Translations under genes and position numbers: made by a program
Part shown: positions 24,543-33,415 of the stretch, piece after piece
Numbering within the stretch: position 1 is the stretch's first letter
How the letters are laid out: each line of letters opens with the position of its first letter
Origin: Palsa-661 sp035535015
GTDB lineage: Bacteria; Actinomycetota; Acidimicrobiia; Acidimicrobiales; UBA8190
NCBI GenBank assembly: GCA_035535015.1
Contig: DATLQU010000060.1
Span: 62,001-126,000 of the forward strand
Reading direction: 5' to 3'
Length of the DNA stretch: 64,000 nucleotides
Notes under the pieces: model-generated
Told to the model about the DNA's origin: nothing
The model's database searches: none
What the model saw: the letters and a program-made list of their open reading frames with translations, nothing else

Positions 24543-24811
24543 CTGGCCGACCGATCCTGACCGGGCGTGCCCTGAACAACCAGGCGGTTTTCGAACAACT
24601 CAAAGAGTGTGGCAAGGCGCGCCGCCTCCGCTGCCCGCCCGGCGCGGAGCAGAGAGCGCTCGGCATCTGCACATATCTCACACGCCTCGAATGCTTCGCG
24701 CTTTGTGAGAACTATGGCAGGGGCAAATCGAAAATCGGCCGGACCACCGTCAACTGAATCACGCATCGTGTCCTCGAACAGCGCCAAGAGTGTCAGAGGT
24801 TCCAAGGACAT
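24539..24811 (-). CDS. Small hypothetical protein
   Basis: From ATG 24811 a 90-residue acidic helical protein ('LTLLALFEDTMRDS', 'KREAFEACEICADAERSLLRAGRAAEAARL'). A longer in-frame start exists at 24859, which would overlap the neighbouring TM-protein gene by 101 bases; the inner start reduces this to 53. No recognised domain. The overlaps on both sides lower confidence. Confidence 0.45.
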   Translation of the reverse strand: MSLEPLTLLALFEDTMRDSVDGGPADFRFAPAIVLTKREAFEACEICADAERSLLRAGRAAEAARLATLFELFENRLVVQGTPGQDRSAS

Positions 24812-25043
24812 TTCGACCCGCAGATCCACCCTTGCGACTGCGGCGGAGCAGAAGGCCATAGATGGCGACGAGCGACGCGCAGGGAGCTACTCCTACCACG
24901 AGCCACCCGAGCCACCTCCCGGCTGGCGAATTCGTTTCATTAATCGCGACGAGCTCCGCCAATGCTGCATGAGCAAACCCGATCAGTTCGCTGGCAGGCG
25001 AAGACGGCGCGATCGACCAGAGCAGCGCACGAACCACGGACAT
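24759..25043 (-). CDS. Small membrane protein
   Basis: A 94-residue protein with one strong transmembrane helix (WLGWLVVGVAPCASLVAIYGLLL) followed by Arg/Lys, and a weaker hydrophobic N-terminal stretch. ATG 25043 has AGGAG 6 bases upstream, a good start signal. It lies 96 bases downstream of the SSB gene in the same direction. Function unknown. Confidence 0.55.
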   Translation of the reverse strand: MSVVRALLWSIAPSSPASELIGFAHAALAELVAINETNSPAGRWLGWLVVGVAPCASLVAIYGLLLRRSRKGGSAGRNVLGTSDTLGAVRGHDA

Positions 25044-25139
25044 TCAGACTCCTAGGGATTTGCAGGATAAGACCCAAGACCGACAGGCCCGGGTCTGCGA
25101 CGTCAGGGGGACTCGTCGCAGCCCGGGCACCCTGTCGAT

Positions 25140-25574
25140 TCAGACGTCTGCCCTGGCGATTTCCGTTTCGTCGATCAGGTCGGAGTTCCCTGACTCGCCG
25201 TTTTGGTCAGGGAGGTGGCGCTCACTACGCGATACCTCAGCCGTAGCGAACCGCAATGATGGACCCACCTCGTCAGCGGTGATCTCCACCCGACTACGAC
25301 GGTCGCCAGCGTCTGTCAGCCAAGCGTGCTGCTCAAGCCGACCCGAGACGATCACTCTCGAGCCCTTCACGAGACTCAGAGCGACATTCTCGGCAAGCTC
25401 GCGCCAACAGATGACGTCAAAGAACGACGTCGCCTCCTCCCAAGCATCGCTCCCTCGGACCTGCCACCTCCGGTTGACGGCCATTCCGAAGACGGCGTTG
25501 GGCTGCCCTTCCTTCGTGTAGCGAATCTCCGGGTCGCGAGTCAGATTCCCGGACAGTGTCGTGGTATTGCTCAT
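25140..25574 (-). CDS. ssb: Single-stranded DNA-binding protein
   Basis: A 144-residue SSB with one OB fold. It begins 'NTTTLSGNLTRDPEIRYTKEG', contains 'FFDVICWRELAENVALSLVKGSRVIVSGRLEQHAW' and ends acidic. It lacks the DDDIPF-type C-terminal tip of the replicative SSB, so this is probably an accessory copy. ATG 25574 follows GAAAGGAG. It lies downstream of the Tad operon on the same strand, 145 bases from its last gene. Accessory SSBs near secretion or pilus loci often serve DNA uptake or processing; that role here is inference. Confidence 0.88.
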   Translation of the reverse strand: MSNTTTLSGNLTRDPEIRYTKEGQPNAVFGMAVNRRWQVRGSDAWEEATSFFDVICWRELAENVALSLVKGSRVIVSGRLEQHAWLTDAGDRRSRVEITADEVGPSLRFATAEVSRSERHLPDQNGESGNSDLIDETEIARADV

Positions 25575-25719
25575 GAGCGTTGGCTCTCCTTTCGTAGTGC
25601 GCACCCACGGGTGGCAAACACGACTATCTGAGCCCCACCTGTCTCCGTGGCTTGCCGACAACTTGGCTTGCGACCTTGCCGTCCACGCCCCGATCCAGGG
25701 ATCGGCCATCACCTCGGCA

Positions 25720-28659
25720 TTACGCGATTGAAGATCGACGTCGAGACAAGGTTCGATAGAGATCCAGCGTCTCTGGATGTACGGCATCGAAGGGCTCCAC
25801 ATCTTCTGCGACGAGGTGAACCAGCTCGGCCATGACCGACTCCACCCCGGCGGGATTCCCGGCACTGTCGGCCGCCAGGAGCAAGACGCGGTAGAGACGC
25901 TCGTCATAGGCGCTCACGCGGAGACCTTGCCGCGCCGACCATTCCGCCTCAGAGGGATCGCCGGCGGCCAGGGAATGTTCCGCATATCGAGATGCGAGGT
26001 CGACGACGACGGCTTCGATGTTCGCCGAGATGCCTTCGAGCAATACCCAGTCCGGTGCCCGGAGACCTTCGAACGGACGTCCTCGAATGAGTTCCAGTGC
26101 ATAACGCCAGCTCTCCGGCCCTTCCTCCTTTGACAAGGCCACGAATCGACTCCAATCGCTGTGTACCGTTTCGGCGAGCGACAGACGCCCGTGGGCGCGA
26201 GGTAGATGATCGCCACCCGTGCTTGACACGCCCAGCGATCTCCTGGCGGCCGACGCTGTCGAATGCAAACTTGCCGCGGCCATGACCTTGTTCGGCCAGA
26301 GAGCCGTGGCCCACTGTTCGCTCGAAGCACCCTTCGGATGCATGGCAAGGAAGACGACCAACTCGACAGCCCACGCCCGCGTGAAGGGCCGGGAGGCTCC
26401 CACGATCTCCACCGGGCCGAGTACTCGTACCTCAACATCGTGATTCTCGTGCTGGCCAGGAGAGGCGGCCCGGTCAAGTTGGCCCAGTTCGGCAGCGAAA
26501 TCGTCACTTTGCCCGTCACCGACCACCAATGCTCCGGCGGATCCGTCGTCCAAAAGCTTGTCGTAAGGAGGCTCCGTGGGAGCGACTCCGTTCAGATCTC
26601 CTGCCACCCGTACCAACGAAGCAATGCCGGTGGATATCCGAGTTTCGTCCACCTCCGGTCGGGCAGCGGACACCATCGACCGGTCCGACGTTAACTCGAC
26701 CCGCCCGTCGCGCGCATCAACATGCCACCGGGCGATCTGGTCGTCCGACCCCAAGATGACGGCCAGACCTACGCCTCCATTGCCTGCCAGTTCGACCAAC
26801 TCGGATGCCCCGATGGGGTCCTCTGCCACCGCACGACGGGCACACATCACCACCAACAAATCCCAGGCGTCTCCTCCTTCCGTCCACCGAATCTCCCAGT
26901 TGGCACGTCGGTCGACACTAGTCAGAAGTGCCGTCCGTTCTCGAACCCGACGCCGGACCCTTGACACGATGTCTGCAATTGAGGCCACCTGACTCACGCG
27001 ATCAAGAGACTCGAGCTCGCTATCGAAGCCGACAAGGAGCACGTCCACTTGGTCAGCCCATTTCGCCGTTGCCATTTCGACGGCGATCATTGTCATGATC
27101 CCCTCGTCGTTCGCTCCTCGGATGTCGAGCGACGCTGCTTGCTCCAAATCGACCATCAACATCCCCCCACCATCGTGGCCGATGGTCACTAGGGCGGGAT
27201 AGGGCGCATCCATTTGATCGCTTTCGAGATCTTCTCGCAGTGCCTGAAGGATCGTTTGCTCTCTTGGCAAGTGCCAGATACAGTCCGAATCTGGCCTTAC
27301 CGTGAATGGTGCGGGCGGGACCTGGCACTCAGCCGGTGGATCTAGCATGACCTCCATCGAGTGATCCCTCAGTCGCACTATCGTTGTCCTTGGGGGCATC
27401 GTCCCTTTGCGGAGACAGTTCACCACGAGAGCACGCAATCCAAGATCGATTACCTCCACGTCTTCTGGTTGCGATTCATATCGAAGCCGTTGCTCCAGTT
27501 GGGCGAGATCACCATCGGGAAGAGCGATTCTCATTCCATATGGGCGATGGCGCCGCTGGGCCTTGCGCATCCGCTCGAGAAGAGCCACAACCCCTACTCC
27601 GAGAACCCCGTACCCGATGCTTTTGACGGGCGAGCGAGTAGGAACCACCTCGTTGGGCTTCACGTCTCGAGTGCCAGGCCTTTGGCTCCTCTGGCTCGTC
27701 CCTGACGTATGGACATCGCCAGTCGTCGGTTCGATGGACCCCGTACCCAGGCCCTCCAGACTCCAGGGGCCAGCCCCACCTTGAATGGCACCCACTTCCG
27801 TCTCTTGATGGGCCGAGCCGGCCGCCATGGACGAGGGCACCAGAGGAAGCCCGTTCGCCCCTCCAACGACGTCCGACTGAAGGATGCCCGGGAACACTGG
27901 AAGTGTCAGTTGCCATCCCGGAAATATCCAGTGCGCGTCGCTCAAATGCCGACCATCGGGTTGTCGTCGGCCGTAGTTCAGCTCAGCGAGGGCCCGCCAC
28001 TGCAAGGGGGATCCAAGCTTCTGTCCAGCAATTGACCAGAGCGTGTCCCCCGGCTGCACCACATACGAGGGTCCGGCGGTGATCGTGAGGTCCACCTCGG
28101 CGACAGCCAACCGGCCGGGTCCAGACGATTGGGTCGGGGGCGCCGTCTTGAATCCTGCCGATCTCACGCTGAATGACTCTCTCGCCGACCATTTGTCGGA
28201 GCCACCGGATCCCACCGTGATCTGGATGGGAGCGGGTGCGGCAGGAAACCTCATAGGCAATCCCGCTCTTCCGATCGGGATGACGGTCAGAGACGCCCCC
28301 ACAAGGGCAGCCGCAAATGACTGCACTCGACCACTGGCAGGAAGGCGCCATGCTGGTCGACCGCGCACGAGTGACAGAATTTCCACAATTACGCAGACGA
28401 GCAGCCAGAGCCACGCGATCCACGCGAGTAAGACAGCAACATTGGCAAGGGTCTCATCGTCGAGGGAGTGATTCAGATTGTGAAACACTGTGTTCGGATG
28501 CGTGAGTGCTTGTGCGATGCCCGTTATGGGTGGAGTGGCATGGAGGATGACGAGGACGGCTGGAAGGCCCAAGACAAGTCCCGCCAATCCGACAACCGAT
28601 CCGAGCCGCCCGTGGAGCGGAGTCGACCGAGAAGGTCTGACCTGCCGATCGGCTGACAT
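25720..28659 (-). CDS. LysM-BTAD membrane regulator of the Tad locus
   Basis: A 979-residue multi-domain protein. Transmembrane helices lie at about residues 21-41, 72-96 and 113-131. A LysM domain at about 198-255 ('YVVQPGDTLWSIAGQKLG') is followed by a Pro/Ser/Thr-rich linker and a fourth helix at about 347-361. A large central region has no recognised domain. A winged-helix at about 742-810 ('VRVLGPVEIVG') and a bacterial transcriptional activator domain at about 830-975 close the protein. Peptidoglycan binding outside and a SARP-like DNA-binding/BTAD module inside suggest a membrane sensor-regulator. It is the last gene of the Tad operon; its ATG directly follows the TGA of the TadG-like gene. 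Similar proteins accompany actinobacterial Tad loci. Confidence 0.85.
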   Translation of the reverse strand: MSADRQVRPSRSTPLHGRLGSVVGLAGLVLGLPAVLVILHATPPITGIAQALTHPNTVFHNLNHSLDDETLANVAVLLAWIAWLWLLVCVIVEILSLVRGRPAWRLPASGRVQSFAAALVGASLTVIPIGRAGLPMRFPAAPAPIQITVGSGGSDKWSARESFSVRSAGFKTAPPTQSSGPGRLAVAEVDLTITAGPSYVVQPGDTLWSIAGQKLGSPLQWRALAELNYGRRQPDGRHLSDAHWIFPGWQLTLPVFPGILQSDVVGGANGLPLVPSSMAAGSAHQETEVGAIQGGAGPWSLEGLGTGSIEPTTGDVHTSGTSQRSQRPGTRDVKPNEVVPTRSPVKSIGYGVLGVGVVALLERMRKAQRRHRPYGMRIALPDGDLAQLEQRLRYESQPEDVEVIDLGLRALVVNCLRKGTMPPRTTIVRLRDHSMEVMLDPPAECQVPPAPFTVRPDSDCIWHLPREQTILQALREDLESDQMDAPYPALVTIGHDGGGMLMVDLEQAASLDIRGANDEGIMTMIAVEMATAKWADQVDVLLVGFDSELESLDRVSQVASIADIVSRVRRRVRERTALLTSVDRRANWEIRWTEGGDAWDLLVVMCARRAVAEDPIGASELVELAGNGGVGLAVILGSDDQIARWHVDARDGRVELTSDRSMVSAARPEVDETRISTGIASLVRVAGDLNGVAPTEPPYDKLLDDGSAGALVVGDGQSDDFAAELGQLDRAASPGQHENHDVEVRVLGPVEIVGASRPFTRAWAVELVVFLAMHPKGASSEQWATALWPNKVMAAASLHSTASAARRSLGVSSTGGDHLPRAHGRLSLAETVHSDWSRFVALSKEEGPESWRYALELIRGRPFEGLRAPDWVLLEGISANIEAVVVDLASRYAEHSLAAGDPSEAEWSARQGLRVSAYDERLYRVLLLAADSAGNPAGVESVMAELVHLVAEDVEPFDAVHPETLDLYRTLSRRRSSIA

Positions 28660-29124
28660 TCAATCCTCCCGTGTCACACCGTGAACGTTGATCGCCTGCG
28701 CCGTGACTGAAACGTGAATCTCATTGATTCCAACGATTCCGAGGATCACCGTCGGTTCCTGGCTCACGATGTGGACCGTCACAGTCTGCCCAACCACCGA
28801 TGCCGTCCCGCTCTGACCAACGGACGAGAGATACGCATTCGCTGCACCGATGGCTGCTGCTGGGTCGATCTGCACCTGTCCAGATCGCAGTGCGGGCACC
28901 GACAAGTGGCCGGCCCCGGCACGAGCGGCCTGCTGAGCCTCATCCATAGCTACCGATCTCGCCGCAACCGCTCGTCCAGCGTCAACCACAAGCCCAATCA
29001 AGAGGAAGAGCGACGTCGAGACAACCGCGACAAACGCAGTCAATGAACCCTCTTGGTGCAACCATCTCGTCGACCCATTGCGGAACCCGTCCCGGCCCCT
29101 CCACTTCGAGAACGGAGCTCTCAT
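28660..29124 (-). CDS. TadG-like pilus-assembly protein
   Basis: 154 residues. A basic N-terminus is followed by 'GSLTAFVAVVSTSLFLLIGLVVDAGRAVAARSVAMDEAQQAARAGA', the Tad-associated single-helix segment with the 'VDAGR' boundary, then a small extracytoplasmic domain. It probably lies in the membrane as a minor pseudopilin. ATG 29124 overlaps the stop of the TadE-like gene before it (ATGA), and its TGA touches the next gene's ATG. Confidence 0.8.
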   Translation of the reverse strand: MRAPFSKWRGRDGFRNGSTRWLHQEGSLTAFVAVVSTSLFLLIGLVVDAGRAVAARSVAMDEAQQAARAGAGHLSVPALRSGQVQIDPAAAIGAANAYLSSVGQSGTASVVGQTVTVHIVSQEPTVILGIVGINEIHVSVTAQAINVHGVTRED

Positions 29125-29552
29125 TGCACGACGCGAAAGGGATCGATGGGTGCGGACTCCATAACCCTGACAGCGGTGTGTCCAGGAATACCAGGAATGG
29201 AAAGATCGGCATAGTCGATGTCACAGGACACCGTCACCTTGACGTCGCCTCCCGGGGCAAACTGGCTTGTGTCCGTCGAGACGTTCAATTGCGTGCACGA
29301 ATGAACTTGTCGGGCGACAACGGGTTGGGCGGCCGCCACTGCCGCCGCCTGAGCACCTGCAGCAGACGGGGCGACTGCAGCTGCCTCAGCGGCCGCTCGT
29401 GCCGCACCGACCACCTGCTCCCGCGCCAACTCAAAGCGCCCCAGAGCCAGTGCCAGCAGCACGAACATCACGACGACCGGGGTGAGAACAGTCAGTTCGA
29501 TTGTGAGGCTCCCACTATGACCTCCATATCTGCTCACGCCTCTTGACCTCAT
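29121..29552 (-). CDS. tadE: TadE-like minor pilin
   Basis: 143 residues with a class III prepilin-like N-terminus: 'GGHSGSLTIELTVLTPVVVMFVLLALALGRFELAREQV'. Cleavage after Gly would leave Glu at +5, the rule for Tad substrates. Two Cys in the C-terminal domain ('SCTQLN', 'VSCDID') may form a disulfide. The start overlaps the preceding stop by four bases. Confidence 0.82.
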   Translation of the reverse strand: MRSRGVSRYGGHSGSLTIELTVLTPVVVMFVLLALALGRFELAREQVVGAARAAAEAAAVAPSAAGAQAAAVAAAQPVVARQVHSCTQLNVSTDTSQFAPGGDVKVTVSCDIDYADLSIPGIPGHTAVRVMESAPIDPFRVVQ

Positions 29553-29971
29553 TCCGATCCTCGAAATTCCTGTTGAACACCGATTCGTGTCGCCGATACG
29601 GGCAGGTGCAGCCAGGGGAGGATCGCCTCGGAGCGCCCGGACACCTGAACCTCGATGAGACCTCCGGGTAGCTCCTGGGCACGAACAGATGGTTGCACCA
29701 CAACCGCACTTCCGGTGGCCCTCAGTTCCGTCTCAGCCTCGTGCTCGCCGTCGAGCGGCGTAGCGCCAACAACCATTGCCGTTTGCTCACCCGACGACGC
29801 CGCTGCCTGGACAAGGGTGGCGGCGTGAGCCCACAAACACGCCTGGACTGCAAACAGGAGAACGATCATCGCGATCGGAACGATGATTACCGATTCGACG
29901 ACGACGGAACCCGACTGGGTACGGGGCCGTGACAGTCTCGGATGGCGCTGCGATTCAGCCTCAGGTAGAAG
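29549..29971 (-). CDS. TadE-like minor pilin with unresolved start
   Basis: About 125 usable codons: 'TQSGSVVVESVIIVPIAMIVLLFAVQACLWAHA' is a typical TadE membrane segment with a Gly|SVVVE processing site (Glu +5), followed by a 90-residue extracytoplasmic domain. Between the Flp stop (29974) and this segment there is no in-frame ATG, GTG or TTG. The nearest in-frame GTG lies about 170 bases upstream, within the flp gene. Initiation may use CTG or another codon by reinitiation after flp, or a base may be missing. I give the left end as seen and leave the start open. Confidence 0.7.
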   Translation of the reverse strand, partial: LLPEAESQRHPRLSRPRTQSGSVVVESVIIVPIAMIVLLFAVQACLWAHAATLVQAAASSGEQTAMVVGATPLDGEHEAETELRATGSAVVVQPSVRAQELPGGLIEVQVSGRSEAILPWLHLPVSATRIGVQQEFRGSE

Positions 29972-29973
29972 AG

Positions 29974-30165
29974 CTAGTTGAGATTGATCGAGTTTGCTTT
30001 GGATGTGACCTTGGCGACGATGATCAGACCGACGGCGATGGCCAAACCAGCGAACACCGCTGTAATGATCACGGTCTCGACGACACTTCCACCCTCGTCC
30101 GCCGTTTTCGAACCGAGGTATCGGGTGCGTAGGAACATCCACAGTGCCTGCGTCTGTAGCAACAT
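29974..30165 (-). CDS. flp: Flp-type major pilin
   Basis: A 63-residue Flp prepilin. A basic leader ends 'TADEGGSVVETVIITAVFAGLAIAVGLIIVAKVTSKANSI'. Cleavage between the two Gly residues leaves Glu at +5, as prepilin peptidase requires, and the rest is one transmembrane or pilus-core helix. ATG 30165 is preceded by AAGGAG 9 bases away. It lies 33 bases after tadC, and the strong own SD fits high expression of the major subunit. Confidence 0.9.
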   Translation of the reverse strand: MLLQTQALWMFLRTRYLGSKTADEGGSVVETVIITAVFAGLAIAVGLIIVAKVTSKANSINLN

Positions 30166-30198
30166 TGGCTCTTCTCCTTCTCTGTGCAACTGGGTTCT

Positions 30199-31107
30199 TC
30201 ATAATCCGGCGGAAATGCGAGCGACGGCGGGATAGGCAATGAACGAAAGGAAGCCCACCAGCAGACAGACGCTGGGAAGAAACAGGCGCTCTGTCACCGC
30301 GTTGGCCTCTGATTCGGCGTCGGCCAGATTGTGCCGCCGTATGGAACTCGACTTGGCGGAAAGCGTCGAGCGAATCCGTGCTCCCTCTGTTCCCGCCAAA
30401 ACCACGGCAGCGGCCAACTCGGTGAGCTCGGCCAGCCCGAAATCACGGCCGAGGTGGTCAAGTGCGTTCCACGGTGCCTCGCCGGTGTCCTGAGCGAGAA
30501 CGAGGGCGTTCAGGATATCTTCACATATTTTGCCCTCCCCTATTCGAGCGGACGCAAACAGTGCACTCTCGATCCCCATTCCGCCGGCAAGGCACAGGAC
30601 CACCAAGTTCACAAATGATTCGATGGCTCTGCGTGCAGAAAGGTGTGCTCGGTCCGCTTTCGCCTTGAGGAGAACTGCCGGAAGGATCGCACCACCGGCG
30701 CCGAGCAAGAGGCTTGCACACAAAGGTGCTTCCACCGGAACATGTACGCCGGCAAGTCCCACAAGGATCCACCACGCGGCGGGAAGGGCGACTCCGGCGA
30801 GTGACGCCAGGACAACCTCGCCGAAGAATTCCTCGACGGGCGTCGCAGTAATGGCAAAGAGAGGCCACAGGTGGGACCTGAGGCGTTCCTGGTCGTAGAC
30901 GACCCCACTGAGCCGTCGGGCAACCTTTCGAATCAGGCGCCGAACTGAAGGCCCGCCCGCCTCTTGAGCTTGTCGTCCCAGCCGTCTCGGAGCCCCCTCG
31001 AGCTCAGCGAGCGAAGACCGCAACGACTGAGCTGTCGGACGCACGGCAAGAGCAATCCCGATCATGCCTAAGGCTGATCCCAAGGCCGTCAGGACTACCG
31101 CAGTCAT
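30199..31107 (-). CDS. tadC: Tad secretion inner-membrane protein TadC
   Basis: A 302-residue GspF/T2SF-domain membrane protein. An N-terminal helix is followed by paired helices 'GVALPAAWWILVGLAGV' and 'LLLGAGGAILPAVLL', the cytoplasmic T2SF core 'ESFVNLVVLCLAGGMGIESALFASA', and a C-terminal helix 'LFLPSVCLLVGFLSFIAYPAV'. ATG 31107 overlaps the tadB stop (ATGA). With TadB it forms the platform for the TadA ATPase. Confidence 0.88.
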   Translation of the reverse strand: MTAVVLTALGSALGMIGIALAVRPTAQSLRSSLAELEGAPRRLGRQAQEAGGPSVRRLIRKVARRLSGVVYDQERLRSHLWPLFAITATPVEEFFGEVVLASLAGVALPAAWWILVGLAGVHVPVEAPLCASLLLGAGGAILPAVLLKAKADRAHLSARRAIESFVNLVVLCLAGGMGIESALFASARIGEGKICEDILNALVLAQDTGEAPWNALDHLGRDFGLAELTELAAAVVLAGTEGARIRSTLSAKSSSIRRHNLADAESEANAVTERLFLPSVCLLVGFLSFIAYPAVARISAGL

Positions 31108-32027
31108 GACGCTCCTTGCCGGGACACTTGGCCCGAGCCAACCGGCCTCACGAGGCGCACCATCAGAAGAACCCCGATGACGTAGCACGCTCCGACAAAG
31201 GTGAGGACAAGTTGACCGTCGACAGAGCCAAAGGGAGCGAGATAGGAGTGAGCGAGCACCGTTAGGAGTCCAACGAACCCGAGGGAAAACCAGATGATGG
31301 TCCGAACACCACTCCGGGCGGAGGCGCGGCTTGCTTCAACCCGCAGGCGCATTGCCACCTCTTCCCGCGTCGAATCAGCGAGGGCACCAAGGAGGTCGGC
31401 CAGCCGCTGTGCTCGTGTCGTCACAGCCAACCGAAGGGCGCAGACCACCTGTTCAGCGCTTGGTTCATCGAGCTCGGCGGCAAACGCTTGTAGCGCGACG
31501 TCCAGGTGCACTCCGTTCACGATTCTGTCGCCAAGGCGAGTCACCGCACCTCGGATTTCATCGGGGGCCACTCCCGTGGTCGACACGATGGCTTGAGCCA
31601 GGCCCGCGGAAGCTGTGAGGGCGTCTCTGAGGAGTTCTGTCCACACGGCTATTGCCTCGGTCAGACGGGTCGCATCTCGCGATGATGTCGATCTGAGAGC
31701 AGCGGGAAGTGCAAAGACCCCTATCGCCACCAACAAGCCAGCGACAGGCCAACGAGTAACGGTGAGTGCGACAAGTCCACCCACCAACGACAGGCCGGCT
31801 CTCATGCTCGGCCATCTCTCATTTTTCCTTGAGGCAGGGGCCACGCCGGCCGGTTGTGCCTGTACGTCCCGCTTCCGTCGCACGGGGCGGCCGATCTCCC
31901 GGGGAATCCCCATGTCCGTTGCCGTCGAAGTGGTCCAGCAGCTGCCGCCGCGAAGCGCAACTGCGAGACCGATCACGCCGACCGCGATGCCAAGAGCGCA
32001 GGAGCCAACGGCGACTGTCGTCACCAT
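31104..32027 (-). CDS. tadB: Tad secretion inner-membrane protein TadB
   Basis: A 307-residue T2SF-domain membrane protein. 'TRLTEAIAVWTELLRDALTASAGLAQAIV' and 'EVAMRLRVEASRASARSGVRTIIWFS' are the standard TadB cytoplasmic motifs, with helices at both ends ('VGLLTVLAHSYLA', 'LVLTFVGACYVIGVLLMVRLV'). The start overlaps the tadA 3' end by seven bases, so the two are coupled. Confidence 0.88.
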   Translation of the reverse strand: MVTTVAVGSCALGIAVGVIGLAVALRGGSCWTTSTATDMGIPREIGRPVRRKRDVQAQPAGVAPASRKNERWPSMRAGLSLVGGLVALTVTRWPVAGLLVAIGVFALPAALRSTSSRDATRLTEAIAVWTELLRDALTASAGLAQAIVSTTGVAPDEIRGAVTRLGDRIVNGVHLDVALQAFAAELDEPSAEQVVCALRLAVTTRAQRLADLLGALADSTREEVAMRLRVEASRASARSGVRTIIWFSLGFVGLLTVLAHSYLAPFGSVDGQLVLTFVGACYVIGVLLMVRLVRPVGSGQVSRQGAS

Positions 32028-33409
32028 GCCGCGACATCGGTTCGCATGGACGACGGTTCGAACCCGTGTTCAACGAGCTCGTCCAGAGTTGTCGAGCGAA
32101 ATGGGGCACTCGGCATCTGGCCTGTGCCGTGACGGGCGGTATACACCTCGTTGGAGATGACCTGCAGGCCCTCGGCGTCGACAACCTCTCGGACGGACGC
32201 CACATAGCGTCTGCGCCGGACCGGCTCAAAGCGGGCATCACCCTGATCCCCAGGTCCCGGGATCTTCTCTTCACGCCACGCCAGAAAGCGCATATCGTCT
32301 GCATCACGCGCAACGTCAACAACATCGATGAACACCACGAAGTGGATCGATCCCGCGATCAGCAGATTCGTCGACTCGAGCGGCATCCGCTCTGGAGCCT
32401 GAATGGCATAAGAGGCGAGCCGACGAAATACGCCCGCCGACGAATCGGCATGAATTGTACACATCGAGCCCGAACGCCCCTGGCTCATAGCATTCAACAT
32501 CGGCAAGACTTCATCACCGAGGACTTCACCAACGATCACTCTGTCTGCGTTCATCCTCAGCGCCCGGCGGACCAACCGAGCCGTAGTGATTTCACCTTCT
32601 CCTTCCGCGTTGGCTTGTCGTGCTTCAAGGGCAACGAGATCGGGATGTCTCTTCGGCATGGCGTCGAGGCCCAGTTCAAAGGCCTGCTCGATCGTGACAA
32701 CCCGCTCTCGTACCGGGATCTCAGCTGACAGAGCACGAATCAGGGTTGTCTTGCCGGCATTCATTGCCCCGCCCACCACGATGTTCTTCCTCGCCCGAAC
32801 GGCAGCAGCCAGAAAGCTGACCAGAAATGCGTCGACCGTCCCGAGATCCTCGAGGTCGCCGAGCGACAGATCGACATACCGATGACGACGGATCGACACG
32901 GACGGCCGAGCCACCACGGACATCAGGGCAGAGAGCCTGCTTCCATCAGGAAGGCGCAGGTCAAGCTCTGGATGGGCCGTATCGAAGCGGCGCTCCGATA
33001 GCCCGAAGCGGGCAGCGGCAGAGCGAAGGATCCCCACGAGCTCTGCATCCGTTTCCGCTATGGGAGAAGCAGCGGCTTTGCGTCCGTTCGCATAGGTGAC
33101 CCACACACGATCGCACCCGTTGACGTCAATATTCTCGACTTCGGGGTCGTCGACGAGCACTTGAAGTCGCCCGAGTCCGAATAGCTCATCAAGAACGGCA
33201 TGCGCCAGCCCCTGTTCCTCGGTGGGCTCGATGGGAGTTCTCCCTGAGGCAACGCGGTCGGCGGCGACCTCTTGAAGTCGATTGAGCGCCAATTCGCGGG
33301 CAAGCTCCCGACGATCGGCCAAATCAAGGACACGGGCCCCTGATGCAGCAAGATCGTCGGCTACGTCAGACCGAAGACGAGCCAGGGTCGCCCGCAGGTC
33401 AGAGTCCAC
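32021..33409 (-). CDS. tadA: Tad pilus assembly ATPase TadA (CpaF-like)
   Basis: A 462-residue secretion ATPase. The N-terminal domain holds 'VDDPEVENIDVNGCDRVWV'. The Walker A 'VVGGAMNAGKTTLIRAL' is at about residues 211-227, the Asp box is near 'ERVVTIEQAFELGLD', and the Walker B/His-box region 'RADRVIVGEVLGDEVLPMLNAMSQGRSGSMCTIHADS' is intact. It powers Flp assembly with TadB and TadC. It starts 6 bases downstream of the TadZ-like gene. Confidence 0.93.
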   Translation of the reverse strand: MDSDLRATLARLRSDVADDLAASGARVLDLADRRELARELALNRLQEVAADRVASGRTPIEPTEEQGLAHAVLDELFGLGRLQVLVDDPEVENIDVNGCDRVWVTYANGRKAAASPIAETDAELVGILRSAAARFGLSERRFDTAHPELDLRLPDGSRLSALMSVVARPSVSIRRHRYVDLSLGDLEDLGTVDAFLVSFLAAAVRARKNIVVGGAMNAGKTTLIRALSAEIPVRERVVTIEQAFELGLDAMPKRHPDLVALEARQANAEGEGEITTARLVRRALRMNADRVIVGEVLGDEVLPMLNAMSQGRSGSMCTIHADSSAGVFRRLASYAIQAPERMPLESTNLLIAGSIHFVVFIDVVDVARDADDMRFLAWREEKIPGPGDQGDARFEPVRRRRYVASVREVVDAEGLQVISNEVYTARHGTGQMPSAPFRSTTLDELVEHGFEPSSMRTDVAAW

Positions 33410-33415
33410 AGCAAC

